Part shown: positions 33,225 through 33,765 of the stretch, in pieces
Layout: each line of letters begins with the position of its first letter
Position numbering within the stretch: position 1 is the stretch's first letter
NCBI GenBank assembly: GCA_016712275.1
Contig: JADJRI010000049.1
Span: forward strand, 1 to 33,765
DNA from: Planctomycetota bacterium
GTDB lineage: Bacteria; Planctomycetota; Phycisphaerae; UBA1845; UTPLA1
Reading direction: 5' to 3'
DNA: 33,765 nt
The notes under the pieces: generated by a model
The model's database searches: none
What the model was told of the DNA's origin: nothing
Seen by the model: the letters and a program-made list of their open reading frames with translations, nothing else
Made by a program: the position numbers and the translations under genes

Positions 33225-33765
33225 GAATGGCGTCTCGCCAAACGTCATTTCGCGGCCCACCGGCCCCGGCTCCCTCGAAGGCCTAGGTGATGCCTTCCAG
33301 CCGGCACTCAACACTGGTATGGCCCGATACGCGGTCAAAGTCGATCTGCCGCCCGGCGTTGCGGGTTTCTCGCCTGCGGTTGCGCTGGAATACGACATGG
33401 GCCACGGCCAGGGACCAGTCGGCATCGGCTGGTCGCTCGATGTCGGCTGCGTTCGAAGGCAAACCGATAAAGGACTTCCTCGTTACATTGAAGACGACGG
33501 CGTCACCCCCGAAGCAGATCGCTACATCGGCATGGAAGATGAGGAACTCGTCCGCCTAAAAAATGGATACTACCTCGCCAAGGTGGAGGGTACCTATCTT
33601 CGCTATGAACGCGTCGGCGACCACTGGGCCGCCCGTACGAAAAGTGGAATCCTTCTCGAATTCGGTGTGACGGCCGAGGCCCGCGTAGCGGATGCCACCG
33701 GGCAAAAGATCTTCAAGTGGCTCTTGGAGCGACAAACCGATCTTCACGGCAACGTCATTCAATAC
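33214..33765 (+). CDS. SpvB/TcB-type toxin protein N-terminal region, runs off the window
   Basis: 184 codons, open to the window end. The sequence has the hallmark SpvB N-terminal pattern: GPGSLEGLGDAFQPALNTG, then YAVKVDLPPGVAGFSPAVAL, YDMGHGQGPVGIGWSLDVG and RRQTDKGLPRYIEDDG, followed by LKNGYYLAKVEGTYLRYERV. SpvB/TcB proteins form, with RHS repeats, the shell that encapsulates a C-terminal toxin in Tc toxins. No ribosome site or start codon is convincing before it (first in-frame ATG about 33319, inside the domain), and the frame is open backwards into the end of part 4. It is therefore either fused to the TcA-like region through one more indel or starts at a non-obvious codon. Confidence 0.8.

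Overview
The window looks like a chromosomal stretch from a planctomycete-like bacterium, probably an uncultured one. The pointers are exported proteins with dockerin-like Asp-rich tails, a giant secreted protein with repeated DCNNNG...CE calcium-type motifs and Pmp-like beta-helices, and the style of tyrosine integrase next to an initiator tRNA. This assignment is by family resemblance only. I see at least 18 places where an obvious protein family continues in a different frame. Many are near short homopolymers, so uncorrected sequencing or assembly indels are the simplest explanation, but real decay cannot be excluded. I annotate the reconstructed genes and state where each break lies.

Layout. 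(1) 1-2484: a 113-bp MITE-like element with perfect 15-bp terminal inverted repeats and an exact 10-bp target duplication; then a promoter and initiator tRNA-Met with its terminator; then a frameshifted tyrosine integrase and a convergent excisionase-like HTH gene. This is the classic tRNA-docked end of an integrative element. (2) 2485-9937, minus strand: a tightly coupled operon with an HTH-containing protein of unknown function, a radical SAM enzyme with unusual cysteine spacing, and a complete five-gene Opp/Dpp-type peptide ABC transporter (lipoprotein, two permeases, two ATPases). (3) 10.05-10.18 kb: two good divergent sigma70-like promoters. (4) 10.3-17.8 kb, plus strand: about 14 closely packed genes. 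They comprise tiny peptide genes separated by strong GC hairpins, a SpoIIE/PP2C-type phosphatase, several small exported or membrane proteins, an S8 subtilisin-like protease, two larger exported proteins, and a last trio whose topology and motifs match an ExbB-ExbD-TonB-like proton-driven complex. (5) 17.8-18.8 kb: about 1 kb with no convincing gene. (6) 18.8-33.8 kb, plus strand: two exported planctomycete-type proteins, then a giant secreted protein running off the window.

The giant protein, once frames are corrected, reads: signal peptide, two right-handed beta-helix domains, a five Asp-box beta-propeller, thrombospondin type 3-like calcium repeats, a long unrecognised region, a long helical region resembling the C-terminal part of Tc-toxin A-like proteins, and finally an SpvB/TcB-type RHS-toxin N-terminus. 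Two or three internal segments are visibly richer in A+T than their surroundings, so the gene looks mosaic.

The best candidate for an undescribed system is the 10.3-17.8 kb cluster. It combines a phosphatase, a subtilase, small peptides and an ExbBD-TonB-like motor, a combination I do not recognise. The rSAM-Opp operon is divergent from it and shares its promoter region, so the two may be one regulated unit. All functional links between them are inference.
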